From Nocardia elegans NBRC 108235 (GTDB taxonomy: Bacteria; Actinomycetota; Actinomycetes; Mycobacteriales; Mycobacteriaceae): a stretch of DNA of 64,000 nucleotides. Positions within the stretch are counted from its first letter, which is position 1; each line of letters starts with the position of its first letter. The position numbers were made by a program, and so were the translations under genes. Below, piece after piece: positions 18,636-26,538 of the stretch. The stretch covers positions 1-64,000 of the forward strand of contig NZ_BDBF01000046.1 of NCBI RefSeq assembly GCF_001612845.1, in the 5' to 3' direction. The notes under the pieces were generated by a model that saw nothing but the letters and a program-made list of their open reading frames with translations, was not told the DNA's origin and did not search any database.

Positions 18636-20372
18636 GTGACTGCCTCCCGCGAACCCTCCGGCACCGAACCCGGTCCGTGGGACGGCGAGGAGCATCCCGC
18701 TACCCGGCGGCATCCCGGCTACGACCGTTACCCGCCGCCGAACACCCCGTCGTCCGCGCCCCTGCCCCCGCTGCCGCGCCGCGGCGGTGAACCGGACGTG
18801 CCCGAATTCGTGACCAGGCGCATGGCGACGGGTGAGCCGCCGCGTGCCCTTCCGCCGCGCGGATCGCACAGCGACGACCGTTCCGGCGAGGCGACCGAGG
18901 CACCGAGCGCAGCCGAACGCCCCCGACCCAAGGACGCGAAAATCGCCGAACGCCAACGTGTCCCTCGCAAGATGACGGTGACGCGCGTGATGGCGATGCG
19001 CACCAGGGACCTCACCGAGAAGGGTTTTCACACCTTCCAGCGCGCGGCGCGAGCCGACGGCGCGGGCGAATCCGGGCTCACCGCGCTCGTTTACGCGACC
19101 ATGGCCAACTTCGCCCTCGACGCCGCGATCGCCGTGGCGCTGGCCAATACGCTGTTCTTCGCCAGTGCCACCGCGGAATCCAAGACCAAAGTGGCGCTGT
19201 ATCTGCTGATCACGATCGCGCCGTTCGCGGTGATCGCGCCGCTGATCGGCCCGCTGCTGGACCGGCTGCAACGCGGGCGCAGACTCGCGCTGTCGACCTC
19301 GTTCGCGATCCGGGTGGTCTTCGCGATCCTGCTGATCTTCAATTTCGACAGCTGGGCGCTGTATCCGCTGGCGCTGTGCATGATGATCTCGAGTAAATCG
19401 TTCGCGGTCCTCAAGAGCGCGGTGACGCCACGGGTGCTGCCGCCCGGTATCGATCTGGTCCGCACCAATTCCCGGCTTACCGTGTTCGGCCTGGTCGGCG
19501 GGACACTCGGTGCGGGCGCGGTGGCCGGAGCGGTCGCCGCGGTGGCCGGATCCGTCGGCGCGCTGGTGTTCGCGGCGCTGATCGCGGCGGCCGGGGCCTA
19601 TCTGAGCCTGCGGATTCCCTCCTGGGTCGAGGTCACCGAGGGCGAGGTGCCGGCGACCCTCGGCTACCACAGCCGCAGCGGCACCGAAGTGCTGGACCGC
19701 GGTGACAAGTCCGCGGTGAAACCCGGTCGGCGCCGGCAGCCGCTGGGCCGGTCGGTGGTCACCGGACTGTGGGGCAACAGCGCGATCCGGGTGCTGACCG
19801 GCTTCCTCACCTTCTATGTGGCCTTCGTCGCGAAATCGACCGAACACCGCCCGGTGCAGCAGGCCGCGATGCTCGGACTGGTCGGCGCGGCCGCGGCGAT
19901 CGGCAACTTCGTCGGCAATGCGACCGGCGCCCGGCTGAAACTGGGCCGGCCCTCGCTGATCGTGGTGGAGTGCACCGCGGCGTGTACCGCCGTCGCCGTC
20001 GTCGCGGTGCTGCTCGACAATCTGGTCGGCGCCGCGGTCGCAGCGCTGGTGGCGGCCTGTGCCAGCGCACTGGCCAAGGTCTCGCTGGACGCCTCGATCC
20101 AGGACGATCTGCCACCGGAATCGATCGCCTCCGGATTCGGGCGCTCGGAAACGGTGCTGCAGCTGTCCTGGGTGGTCGGCGGCGCCGGCGGCGTGCTGCT
20201 GCCGACCGTGTACTGGGAGGGCTTCGCGGTGGTCACCGCGGTCCTGGCGCTCGGTTTGGCGCAAACCTTCGTGAGCTACCGTGGGCATTCGCTGCTCCCC
20301 GGATTGGGCGGTAACCGTCCGCAGCACGTCAAACAGGAAGTCCCCCTAGCGACAGGAAAACAGCCACAGTGA
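18636..20372 (+). CDS. MFS-type membrane protein, Rv0876c-like
   Basis: A 578-residue protein with a disordered, Pro/Arg-rich cytosolic N-terminus of about 130 residues, followed by a membrane domain with 10-12 hydrophobic segments, including NFALDAAIAVALANTLFF and APLIGPLLDRLQRGRR, a degenerate MFS loop motif. I recall an M. tuberculosis homologue, Rv0876c, of 548 residues and unknown substrate. A GTG start at 18636 is chosen; GTG 18618 would add six residues. The stop overlaps the next start (GTGA at 20369), so the following DUF2771 protein is translationally coupled and may work with it. Confidence 0.85.
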   Translation: MTASREPSGTEPGPWDGEEHPATRRHPGYDRYPPPNTPSSAPLPPLPRRGGEPDVPEFVTRRMATGEPPRALPPRGSHSDDRSGEATEAPSAAERPRPKDAKIAERQRVPRKMTVTRVMAMRTRDLTEKGFHTFQRAARADGAGESGLTALVYATMANFALDAAIAVALANTLFFASATAESKTKVALYLLITIAPFAVIAPLIGPLLDRLQRGRRLALSTSFAIRVVFAILLIFNFDSWALYPLALCMMISSKSFAVLKSAVTPRVLPPGIDLVRTNSRLTVFGLVGGTLGAGAVAGAVAAVAGSVGALVFAALIAAAGAYLSLRIPSWVEVTEGEVPATLGYHSRSGTEVLDRGDKSAVKPGRRRQPLGRSVVTGLWGNSAIRVLTGFLTFYVAFVAKSTEHRPVQQAAMLGLVGAAAAIGNFVGNATGARLKLGRPSLIVVECTAACTAVAVVAVLLDNLVGAAVAALVAACASALAKVSLDASIQDDLPPESIASGFGRSETVLQLSWVVGGAGGVLLPTVYWEGFAVVTAVLALGLAQTFVSYRGHSLLPGLGGNRPQHVKQEVPLATGKQPQ

Positions 20373-20908
20373 CCAAGCCCAGCACCCGCACGATCCTCGC
20401 GCTGGCCCTGGCGGCAGTTCTGGTCGTCGCCGCGGCCGTCGCCGGCATCGTGGCGGTGGCGGTGCACAATGCGCACGAGGCCGATCCCACGGTCACCGCC
20501 TATGCGCACGGCAAGACCGTCACGGTTCCGCCCTACCTGTACTGCACGATCGGCGAACCGGATCCACACGGCCGGGTCTCCCCGGACTGTAGGCGCACCG
20601 AGATCACCGCGGAACTGAATCCGCCGCTGGGCTATCCGGTGCAGCTGTCGCTCCCCCGGCACATCGCCGACGCGCCCTGGGTGATGGTGCTGGAGTACCA
20701 GCAGATCGACAATCCGGGCAAGACCGTGCAGCACCTGGCGTCCTACCGCGACTACCCGCAGGGCACCCTGGCCGTGACGGTGGACAGCCATCCCGAACCG
20801 AACCTGCGCCTGATCGGCGTCGAGGTGCAGCTGCTGCTGCTCGTGCGTGACGAGGCCGGCAACGAAGCGTTCTCGCCGTATCAGGCGTGGTCGATCAGGG
20901 CGGCGTGA
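20369..20908 (+). CDS. DUF2771 secreted or anchored protein
   Basis: A 179-residue protein with one N-terminal hydrophobic segment (residues 9-32), giving an uncleaved anchor or signal peptide, then an extracytoplasmic domain with two cysteines (YLYCTIGEP and SPDCRRTE) that could form a disulfide. The conserved end VEVQLLLLVRDEAGNEAFSPYQAW marks DUF2771, known from actinobacteria next to the MFS gene upstream. Start and stop overlap (GTGA) with the MFS gene. Function unknown. Confidence 0.85.
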   Translation: MTKPSTRTILALALAAVLVVAAAVAGIVAVAVHNAHEADPTVTAYAHGKTVTVPPYLYCTIGEPDPHGRVSPDCRRTEITAELNPPLGYPVQLSLPRHIADAPWVMVLEYQQIDNPGKTVQHLASYRDYPQGTLAVTVDSHPEPNLRLIGVEVQLLLLVRDEAGNEAFSPYQAWSIRAA

Positions 20909-20942
20909 CCGCGGTTTCCTCGCGAATCAGGCGCTCGCGAAC

Positions 20943-21380
20943 TCAGTGATCGAGTTCGCGGGCCACCCCGCGCACCACCTCGGCGATGCGCTGCGCGGTC
21001 TTGCGATCGGGGTACTTGCCCTTGCGCAGCTCCGGCTGCACCGTCGCCTCCAGCAGGGTGATCATGTCCTCGATCATCCCGTGCAGGTCGTCGGGCGCCT
21101 TGCGCGGATGGGCCGGAGCTTCCTTGCGGACCCGGTCGTTGCGACCCTGCGCGTTGCGCACCGAGGGCAGCGGATCGAGCAGCTTGAGGCTCAGCGCCTG
21201 CGGGCCCCGGCGACCGGCGGCCATTCCGAACTCCACGCGCTGGCCGGGCTTGAGCGCCTCGACACCCTTGGGCAAGGCGGACGACCGAACGTAGACGTCC
21301 TCACCCTCATCCTGGGAAAGGAAGCCGAAGCCCTTGTCGACGTCGTACCACTTCACCTTGCCGGTCGGCACTGCGCTCAC
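20943..21380 (-). CDS. cspB: Cold shock protein CspB, long form
   Basis: A 145-residue protein: a cold-shock domain in residues 4-70 with RNP1-like GKVKWYDVDKGFGFLSQ and RNP2-like DVYVRSSALP, then a tail of about 75 residues (LHGMIEDMITLLEATVQPELRKGKYPDRKTA) not present in classical 67-residue CspA. The same tail occurs in mycobacterial CspB (Rv0871, 135 residues). It should bind single-stranded RNA. GTG 21380 matches the family start; GTG 21425 would add 15 acidic residues. Its 5' region contains a strong hairpin at 21448-21472. Confidence 0.92.
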   Translation of the reverse strand: MSAVPTGKVKWYDVDKGFGFLSQDEGEDVYVRSSALPKGVEALKPGQRVEFGMAAGRRGPQALSLKLLDPLPSVRNAQGRNDRVRKEAPAHPRKAPDDLHGMIEDMITLLEATVQPELRKGKYPDRKTAQRIAEVVRGVARELDH

Positions 21381-21447
21381 CCGTTCGTCATCGTTGTCCG
21401 GTCCGTCCGAATCCAGCGGGGTCACGTACGACCCCGGACACGGACGT

Positions 21448-21472
21448 AGGTTCCGGCGAAACGCCGGAACCT
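21448..21472 (-). promoter_or_regulatory. 5' hairpin upstream of cspB
   Basis: An exact 11-bp stem (AGGTTCCGGCG with its complement) closes on a 3-base loop, 68 bases before the chosen cspB start on the minus strand. No gene ends here, since the upstream gene is divergent. It may be a 5'-leader structure of the cold-shock mRNA or an upstream terminator-like element. Confidence 0.55.
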
Positions 21473-21577
21473 ATCTCTGTGCGAAAAGAACGCGCCCCAC
21501 ACAGCTATGCAGGACGCGATTGGCTCGAGTCTACCCCGGTGGGGATAGGGCGAGCACATCCGTTTTACGGTGCACCC

Positions 21578-21811
21578 ATGCCGGACTCCTCCTCGCCCCG
21601 CGCGCCCCGGGGCTCCAGCGACGTGCTGTTGCGCGTGGCCGTGGGCCTGTTCGCGGTCGGCGTGCTCGCGATCGTCGCCATTTTCCTCACGCCGATCCTG
21701 ACCGACGCCGACCCGCCGCTGTGGCTGTATCTGGTGGCGATGGCGGCGACCCCGCTCGGCCTGCTGCTCGCGATCGCGTTCGCGCTGTGGTCGGGGCGAC
21801 GCGCCCGCTGA
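21578..21811 (+). CDS. Small membrane protein, unknown
   Basis: A 77-residue protein with a short Ser/Pro-rich N-terminus, two membrane segments (VAVGLFAVGVLAIVAIFLTPIL and LWLYLVAMAATPLGLLLAIAFALW) and the basic end SGRRAR. It is of a kind common in actinobacteria between cspB and rpfA-like genes. No domain is recognised. The ATG has only a weak upstream purine stretch. Confidence 0.7.
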   Translation: MPDSSSPRAPRGSSDVLLRVAVGLFAVGVLAIVAIFLTPILTDADPPLWLYLVAMAATPLGLLLAIAFALWSGRRAR

Positions 21812-21842
21812 CCGTTTCCCCAACACGCCGGGCAATTACACG

Positions 21843-21858
21843 TGTGACCTTCGTCACA
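21843..21858. promoter_or_regulatory. CRP (cAMP receptor protein) binding site before rpfA
   Basis: TGTGACCTTCGTCACA is a perfect match to the CRP/Rv3676 consensus TGTGA-N6-TCACA. It lies 207 bases before the riboswitch region and 436 bases before rpfA. In M. tuberculosis, rpfA is a known target of the CRP-family regulator. It could also affect the small membrane gene ending at 21811, but it lies downstream of that gene. Confidence 0.7.
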
Positions 21859-22049
21859 TAACGACGCGATAACGCCGCGGTCACGACCCGCACTCGGCGG
21901 AGACACGCCGCACTCACCTGCGCAGACGCCGATTCGGAAGGTCTTGCGGCACAGCGCGACCGGCCATACACGCCGGTTACCAAATAGTGATTTTTCAGCC
22001 GGATCGTCGTACCGTCTATCGCAGCCGGGACATCCCGGCACCACCGGCC

Positions 22050-22275
22050 CGCCGCACCGAGCCTCGCCCCGCGGGTACGGACCCCGACGGAACCAGGGGC
22101 GAGGGCGGGGAACCCACGTTCCCACAGAGGTTTTCGGAGCTCAACCGAGTTTCGAAGCCTCCGCAGGAAGCGGGAACGGCCGGCAACGACCGATCCCTTG
22201 GGGTGAAGTCCCGGCGAGCCGGGACCGGACGGCCTCTCAGTCCGAACCCGACAGCTCACCTCGCAGGCGCGTACG
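22050..22275 (+). ncRNA. ydaO/yuaA-type c-di-AMP riboswitch
   Basis: The three hallmark blocks occur in order with the expected spacing. GGCGGGGAACCCA lies at about 22104-22116, TTGGGGTGAAGTCC at 22199-22212, and CCGAACCCGACAGCTCACC at 22242-22260, followed by TCGCAGGCG. A stem formed by CTCGCCCC and GGGGCGAG sits in the 5' part. This matches the ydaO/yuaA class that senses cyclic di-AMP. In actinobacteria the class is found before rpf genes, where it is thought to turn expression down at high c-di-AMP. Its end leaves about 19 bases to the rpfA start, so the output may act on the ribosome-binding site. Confidence 0.92.
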
Positions 22276-22293
22276 AGAGGAAGACGACCCGAT

Positions 22294-22935
22294 ATGAGTG
22301 GACGCCATCGCAAGCAGACCAACACCGGTCGCACCGTCGCCAAGGTCGCTGTCTCCACCGCGATCATGGGTGGCGCGGGTGTGGCTCTCGCTGGACACGC
22401 CGCCGCGGCTCCCGATTCGGAGTGGGACCGCCTCGCACAGTGTGAATCCGGTGGTAACTGGGGCATCAACACCGGCAACGGCTACCAGGGCGGTTTGCAG
22501 TTCTCGCAGTCGACGTGGGCCGCTCACGGCGGCACGCAGTACGCTCCCTCCGCCAACCAGGCCAGCCGCGACCAGCAGATCGCGGTCGCCGAGAAGGTGC
22601 TCGCGACCCAGGGTTGGGGCGCGTGGCCTTCCTGCTCCTCCAGCCTCGGCCTGCACGGCAGCGCCACTCAGCGCGAGGTGCCGACTTCTCCCGCTCAGTC
22701 CCCGCGCTGGCAGCCGGGTGCCGTCGAGAGCGAAGCCTCGACCCAGGCCCCGGCCGATGGCAACCAGCAGGTGTTCTCCGCCGTCGACAAGGCCGTCACC
22801 GCCGCACAGGCGCAGGGCGTGCAGCTGCCGCAGCCGGCGCTCGACGCGTACAACGCCTTCAAAGCCAGTGGCGCCAAACTCGATCCGTCGATCGTGAACT
22901 TCTACGAGGCGAACAAGGGCCTGCTGCCCAACTAG
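22294..22935 (+). CDS. rpfA: Resuscitation-promoting factor RpfA
   Basis: A 213-residue secreted peptidoglycan-cleaving protein. A signal peptide covers residues 1-39 (IMGGAGVALAGHAAAAP). The Rpf domain at about 40-118 has the lysozyme-like core WDRLAQCESGGNWGINTGNG with catalytic E51, and a probable disulfide between C50 and C114 in WPSCSSS. The tail (120-213) is Ala/Gln-rich and shorter than the repeats of M. tuberculosis RpfA. It should hydrolyse cell-wall peptidoglycan and stimulate growth of resting cells. AGGAAG precedes the ATG by 11 bases. Control is likely through the upstream CRP site and c-di-AMP riboswitch, and a 17-bp-stem terminator follows. Confidence 0.97.
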   Translation: MSGRHRKQTNTGRTVAKVAVSTAIMGGAGVALAGHAAAAPDSEWDRLAQCESGGNWGINTGNGYQGGLQFSQSTWAAHGGTQYAPSANQASRDQQIAVAEKVLATQGWGAWPSCSSSLGLHGSATQREVPTSPAQSPRWQPGAVESEASTQAPADGNQQVFSAVDKAVTAAQAQGVQLPQPALDAYNAFKASGAKLDPSIVNFYEANKGLLPN

Positions 22936-22957
22936 ACCGCTCACATAGTTTCCCCCT

Positions 22958-22997
22958 GCAGGGAAGGCCCGCATCTCGCGATGCGGGCCTTCCCTGC
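22958..22997 (+). terminator. Terminator after rpfA
   Basis: A perfect 17-bp stem (22958-22974 with 22981-22997) with loop CTCGCG followed by GTTT starts 22 bases past the rpfA stop. It is the strongest hairpin in this region. Confidence 0.9.
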
Positions 22998-23081
22998 GTT
23001 TCCGGGGACATGAGGTGTGCATGACTGCCGACGGCCTGCCTGCGACACGAGCTCGATGATTCCCGCCCGAATAGGAAGCCC

Positions 23082-23136
23082 GGATACGAAAAAGACCCGC
23101 CTTCCTATTACAGGAACGCGGGCCTTCTTCGTATTC
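23082..23136. terminator. Hairpin terminator of the small minus-strand gene
   Basis: The arms GGATACGAAAAAGACCCGC (23082-23100) and GCGGGCCTTCTTCGTATTC (23118-23136) pair with three G-U or mismatched positions. An inner TTCCT/AGGAA stem (23102-23106 with 23112-23116) sits in the loop. It lies 4 bases beyond the stop of the gene at 23140 and faces the rpfA terminator. Confidence 0.7.
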
Positions 23137-23139
23137 GCG

Positions 23140-23328
23140 TCAGCGGTTGACCACCGTGTGCGGATGCACGTAGGGCAGGGTGTCAGCCGGCACCGGAAAC
23201 TCGGTGTCCTCACCGTAGGGTGAGAGGCCACCGGAACGGGTCGACGACAATTCGGTAACCGCGTGGTCACCGTGGTCCACCTGGGGCCAGCCGTTGTCGA
23301 CGTAGGGTTTCTTCGATTTGTTCACCAC
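23140..23328 (-). CDS. Small conserved hypothetical protein
   Basis: A 62-residue soluble protein beginning with NKSKKPYVDNGWPQVDHGDH and ending with LPYVHPHTVVNR. It is hydrophilic, rich in His, Asp and Pro, with no motif. Its place between rpfA and the helicase-associated gene matches where M. tuberculosis has a small hypothetical gene (Rv0863, from memory). Two neighbouring GTG codons (23328 and 23325) could start it. A hairpin terminator follows directly. Function unknown. Confidence 0.7.
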   Translation of the reverse strand: MVNKSKKPYVDNGWPQVDHGDHAVTELSSTRSGGLSPYGEDTEFPVPADTLPYVHPHTVVNR

Positions 23329-23369
23329 GGCCTCATTCTGGCATGTTCGCTCGCCGTAGTCTGGATTGG

Positions 23370-25724
23370 ATGACCACGACCGATGCCCGAGCCTCCGACG
23401 ACGGCGCCGGGACGCATTCCGGGGCCGACGCCGGACCCGCCGAGCTCGGCACACTCACCGACTGGCTGAGCTCCCGCGGCGACGACGATCTGGTCCGGCT
23501 GCTGGGTTTGCGCCCCGACCTCGCCGTGCCGTTGCCCGGTTCGATGACCGTACTGGCCGCCCGCGCGGAACAGCGGGCGTCGGTGCTGCGTGCCGCCGAC
23601 GATCTGAACACACTCGAGTTCGCCGTAATCGAAACTCTCGCCGCGCACAACGCATTCGGCGGCGGCCGCCAGGAGCGCCCGCTGCCGCGCCGGCGCCTGC
23701 ACGAATTGCTCGCCGATCGGGTATCCGCCGCCGTCGTCGACACCGCGCTCGCGCGCCTGATCGAGCGCGCGTTGGTGTGGGGCACCGACGAACTGTTCGT
23801 CGTGCCCGCCGCGCCGGAGGCCCTGCCGTGGCCGATGGGGGCCACCACGGAACTCCCCGACGCACTGACAGAGCCCGAGATCGAGACGGCGCTGCGCGAG
23901 ATCGGCGGCGCCGAACACGCTCTGCTGGACAAGCTAGCGACCACCGGCCCCCGCGGCCGCACCCGCGACGCCGCGCCCGGCACCGATCCGGAGCGGCCCA
24001 TCCAGAGGCTACTGGCCCGCCGGCTGCTGATCTGGATCGACGACGAGACCGTCGAACTCCCTCCGGCCGTCGGCCAGGTGCTGCGGCGCGAACCGGTCAC
24101 CGATCCCCACGTGCTCACGCCCCCGCAGCCGCAGATCCGCGAGCACTCCGCCGCCGACGTGAACGCCGCGGCGGCCGGTGAGGTCGGCGAGTTGCTGCGC
24201 CACGCCGGCGACATCCTCGAGGTTGTCTCCCAGGTACCGGCGCCGGTGCTGCGGGCAGGCGGCCTGGGGGTGCGAGAGCTGCGGCGCATCGCCAAACAGA
24301 CCGGACTCGACGAGGCGCGGGTAGGGCTGCTCGTGGAGGTGCTGGCCGCAGCCCGGCTGCTGGACAAGGGAATTCCCGAGCCGCCGCCGGACAACGACGC
24401 CGGTGAGGATTTCTGGGCCCCCACGATCGCCTCGGACGGCTGGCTGGAGGGCCCGGCGGCGCGCCGGTGGGCGGTGCTCGCGCACGCCTGGCTCGAGTTG
24501 GACCGCTTCCCGTGGATGATCGGCCTGCGCGATGTGAACGACAAGCCGCTGGCCGCCCTCTCGGCGGAGCTGCGCACCGCGCACGCGGTTCCCGATCGGC
24601 GTGCGATCCTGGCGGTGACCGCGGAGTTCCCGCCGGGTACGGCGATCACGGCCGCCGATGTGGCGCGGGTGCTGAGCTGGCGAATGCCGCGGCGGCGCAG
24701 GCATTTCCGCATCGAGGCGGTCGAGCGCACGCTATCGGAAGCGGCGGCGCTGGGCGTGGTCGGCCGCGGCGCGCTCACCTCCGCGGGCCGGGCGCTGCTG
24801 CACGGCACCGTCGCCGACGCCGAGGCCGAAATGGACGCGGCCCTGCCCGAACCGGTCGATCACGTGCTGGTGCAAGCCGATCTGACCGTGGTCGCCCCGG
24901 GGCCGCTCGTGCCGGAACTGCGGGAGCGCATCGCCCTGGTCGCCGATATCGAATCCGCGGGCGCGGCAACCGTCTACCGCATCGGCGAAGGGTCGGTGCG
25001 GCGCGCGCTCGACGCCGGCATGACCGCCGCCGAACTGCATCAGCTGTTCACCGCCCATTCGCGCACCCCCGTCCCGCAATCGCTGACGTACCTGATCGAC
25101 GACGTGGCACGCAGGCACGGGCGCTTGCGCGCCGGGATGGCGCAATCGTTCGTGCGCAGTGAGGATCCGGCGTTGCTGGCCGAGGTGCTGGCGGCACCCG
25201 TGGCCGGGCAGCTGGCATTGCGAGCCGTCGCGCCGACGGTGGCGATCTCGCAGGCGCCGCTGGGCGAGGTGCTCGAGCAGCTGCGCGCGGCGGGGTTCAG
25301 TCCGGCCGGTGAGGATTCGTCGGGGGCGATCGTGGATCTGCGCCCCCGCGGGGCGCGGCTGTCCACCCGGCCGAACGAACGCCACGTCTGGCGGCCCACC
25401 CCGCCCAGTGCCGAACAACTGCGGCTGCTGGTGGGCGAACTGCGCGCCGGGGAGAGGGCCGCCCGCAGCCGGTCCGGGCAGCGGGTGCGCAGCGACGGCA
25501 CCCGCACGAGTACCGCGGCCACACTGGCGCTGCTGCAACTGGCGGTGCGGGTGCGCCGCCCGGTGCATATCGGTTATGTCGACGCCCAGGGCGTGGCCAC
25601 CCAGCGCATCGTGGAACCGGTGCGGGTGGCCGGTGGCCAGCTGGATGCCACCGATCCGGACACCGGCGCGATCCGGCACTTCACCTTGCACCGGATCGCG
25701 TCGGTGGCGCTGGTCGAGCCGTGA
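23370..25724 (+). CDS. Helicase-associated domain protein (Helicase_C_3 type)
   Basis: A 784-residue protein resembling actinobacterial 'helicase-associated' proteins such as M. tuberculosis Rv0862c. The opening residues have LTDWLSSRGDDDLVRLLGLRPDL, the middle has winged-helix-like segments (residues 80-320) and VLVQADLTVVAPGPL at about 500, the XPB/Ssl2-related C-terminal block, and the end (GERAARSRSGQRV...RPVHIGYVDAQGVATQRIVEPVRV) resembles a WYL domain. No Walker motif is present, so it is not itself a helicase. WYL domains bind nucleotides or regulate DNA-repair systems. In mycobacteria the gene neighbours XPB; here the XPB gene is about 4 kb away. Confidence 0.8.
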   Translation: MTTTDARASDDGAGTHSGADAGPAELGTLTDWLSSRGDDDLVRLLGLRPDLAVPLPGSMTVLAARAEQRASVLRAADDLNTLEFAVIETLAAHNAFGGGRQERPLPRRRLHELLADRVSAAVVDTALARLIERALVWGTDELFVVPAAPEALPWPMGATTELPDALTEPEIETALREIGGAEHALLDKLATTGPRGRTRDAAPGTDPERPIQRLLARRLLIWIDDETVELPPAVGQVLRREPVTDPHVLTPPQPQIREHSAADVNAAAAGEVGELLRHAGDILEVVSQVPAPVLRAGGLGVRELRRIAKQTGLDEARVGLLVEVLAAARLLDKGIPEPPPDNDAGEDFWAPTIASDGWLEGPAARRWAVLAHAWLELDRFPWMIGLRDVNDKPLAALSAELRTAHAVPDRRAILAVTAEFPPGTAITAADVARVLSWRMPRRRRHFRIEAVERTLSEAAALGVVGRGALTSAGRALLHGTVADAEAEMDAALPEPVDHVLVQADLTVVAPGPLVPELRERIALVADIESAGAATVYRIGEGSVRRALDAGMTAAELHQLFTAHSRTPVPQSLTYLIDDVARRHGRLRAGMAQSFVRSEDPALLAEVLAAPVAGQLALRAVAPTVAISQAPLGEVLEQLRAAGFSPAGEDSSGAIVDLRPRGARLSTRPNERHVWRPTPPSAEQLRLLVGELRAGERAARSRSGQRVRSDGTRTSTAATLALLQLAVRVRRPVHIGYVDAQGVATQRIVEPVRVAGGQLDATDPDTGAIRHFTLHRIASVALVEP

Positions 25725-25743
25725 ACCGCGGCTCGTAGCGGCC

Positions 25744-26262
25744 TCAGCTCTTGGGGTTGGCCAGACAGAACGTGGTCTTGGGCTCCGAGAGCGTCAGGAA
25801 GGTCGAATTCGCATCGCAGAGGAATTCGTCGTTCTGACCGTCGACCCGCTTGACGACCTTGACCGTCGCGTCCGCCGAGTCGCAGTCGGCGTAGGAGTAT
25901 CCGGTCGTCTTGTCCTCGTGATAGCAGCTGCCCTGTTTGAGGTTGGGCGCCAGGCACAGGAACGCGGTGGTACCGCCGTTGAAGGTCTCCTCGTACGAGG
26001 AGTATTCGGCCCCGCAGTCCTGCTTCTTGTCGGAGGTCGATTTCACCGTGTAGACGGCCTTGGCCGAGGAGCAATCCACCGGCTCGGTCTTGGAATCTGC
26101 GGGCGATCCCTCCAGCACGTTGATGCAGTCACCGACCTTCGCGCGGGCGGTGTCGGATTTTGCCGCATCGGAAAACATCGAACAGCCGGTCACAGTCAGG
26201 GCGGCGACCGCCATGAGCGCCAGCACGAGACCCTTGAGCGGTCTCGGTCCTGCGAACTTCAC
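25744..26262 (-). CDS. LppU-like cysteine-rich lipoprotein
   Basis: A 172-residue lipoprotein with signal peptide and lipobox LTVTGC (C27). The mature domain carries seven further cysteines (GDCINVLEG, VDCSSAKA, QDCGAEY, FLCLAP, GSCYHED, ADCDSAD, FLCDAN, TFCLANP, counting eight with pairs spaced as in disulfide-bonded repeats). This pattern occurs in the LppU/SCO3897 family, of unknown function, attached outside the membrane. A well-placed ribosome-binding site (AAAGG about 9 bases upstream) supports the start. Confidence 0.75.
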   Translation of the reverse strand: MKFAGPRPLKGLVLALMAVAALTVTGCSMFSDAAKSDTARAKVGDCINVLEGSPADSKTEPVDCSSAKAVYTVKSTSDKKQDCGAEYSSYEETFNGGTTAFLCLAPNLKQGSCYHEDKTTGYSYADCDSADATVKVVKRVDGQNDEFLCDANSTFLTLSEPKTTFCLANPKS

Positions 26263-26318
26263 CTACGAAAACCTTTCTCGCCGAGCCGTTCACCAATGGC
26301 GAACGTGGTGGGGAGGAT

Positions 26319-26342
26319 ACCCGCCCGCCCTGCCGGGCGGGT
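26319..26342 (-). terminator. Terminator after small membrane peptide gene
   Basis: A perfect 9-bp stem, ACCCGCCCG (26319-26327) with CGGGCGGGT (26334-26342), closes on a six-base loop. It lies 6 bases after the stop of the 36-codon minus-strand ORF and before the lppU-like start at 26262. Confidence 0.6.
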
Positions 26343-26348
26343 CCTGCC

Positions 26349-26459
26349 TCACATATGCAGCGAGTGCAGGCCGTACATACCCATCAGCGAATAGTTGACG
26401 ATGCTGGGCAGCAGGTGGTTGAGAAGCAGGAGCCCGAAATAATTCACGATCCGATACAC
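26349..26459 (-). CDS. Putative 36-residue membrane peptide
   Basis: A small frame from GTG 26459 reads VYRIVNYFGLLLLNHLLPSI and continues to the end LMGMYGLHSLHM. It is hydrophobic and probably a single membrane helix. A GAAAGG stretch sits directly upstream, and a GC hairpin follows the stop by 6 bases, so the region looks like a transcription unit. No homologue is recognised. It could be a false frame, but its amino-acid make-up (Leu, Ile, Tyr, Met, Asn) is unlike the Arg/Ala/Pro shadows typical of this GC content. Confidence 0.45.
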   Translation of the reverse strand: MYRIVNYFGLLLLNHLLPSIVNYSLMGMYGLHSLHM

Positions 26460-26538
26460 CTTTCGAATATCCGCGAGTGCAGCCGCACACGCGCGATCTG
26501 TAGTCGATATCCTCGCCCGAATCGTTACGCTCTGCAGC

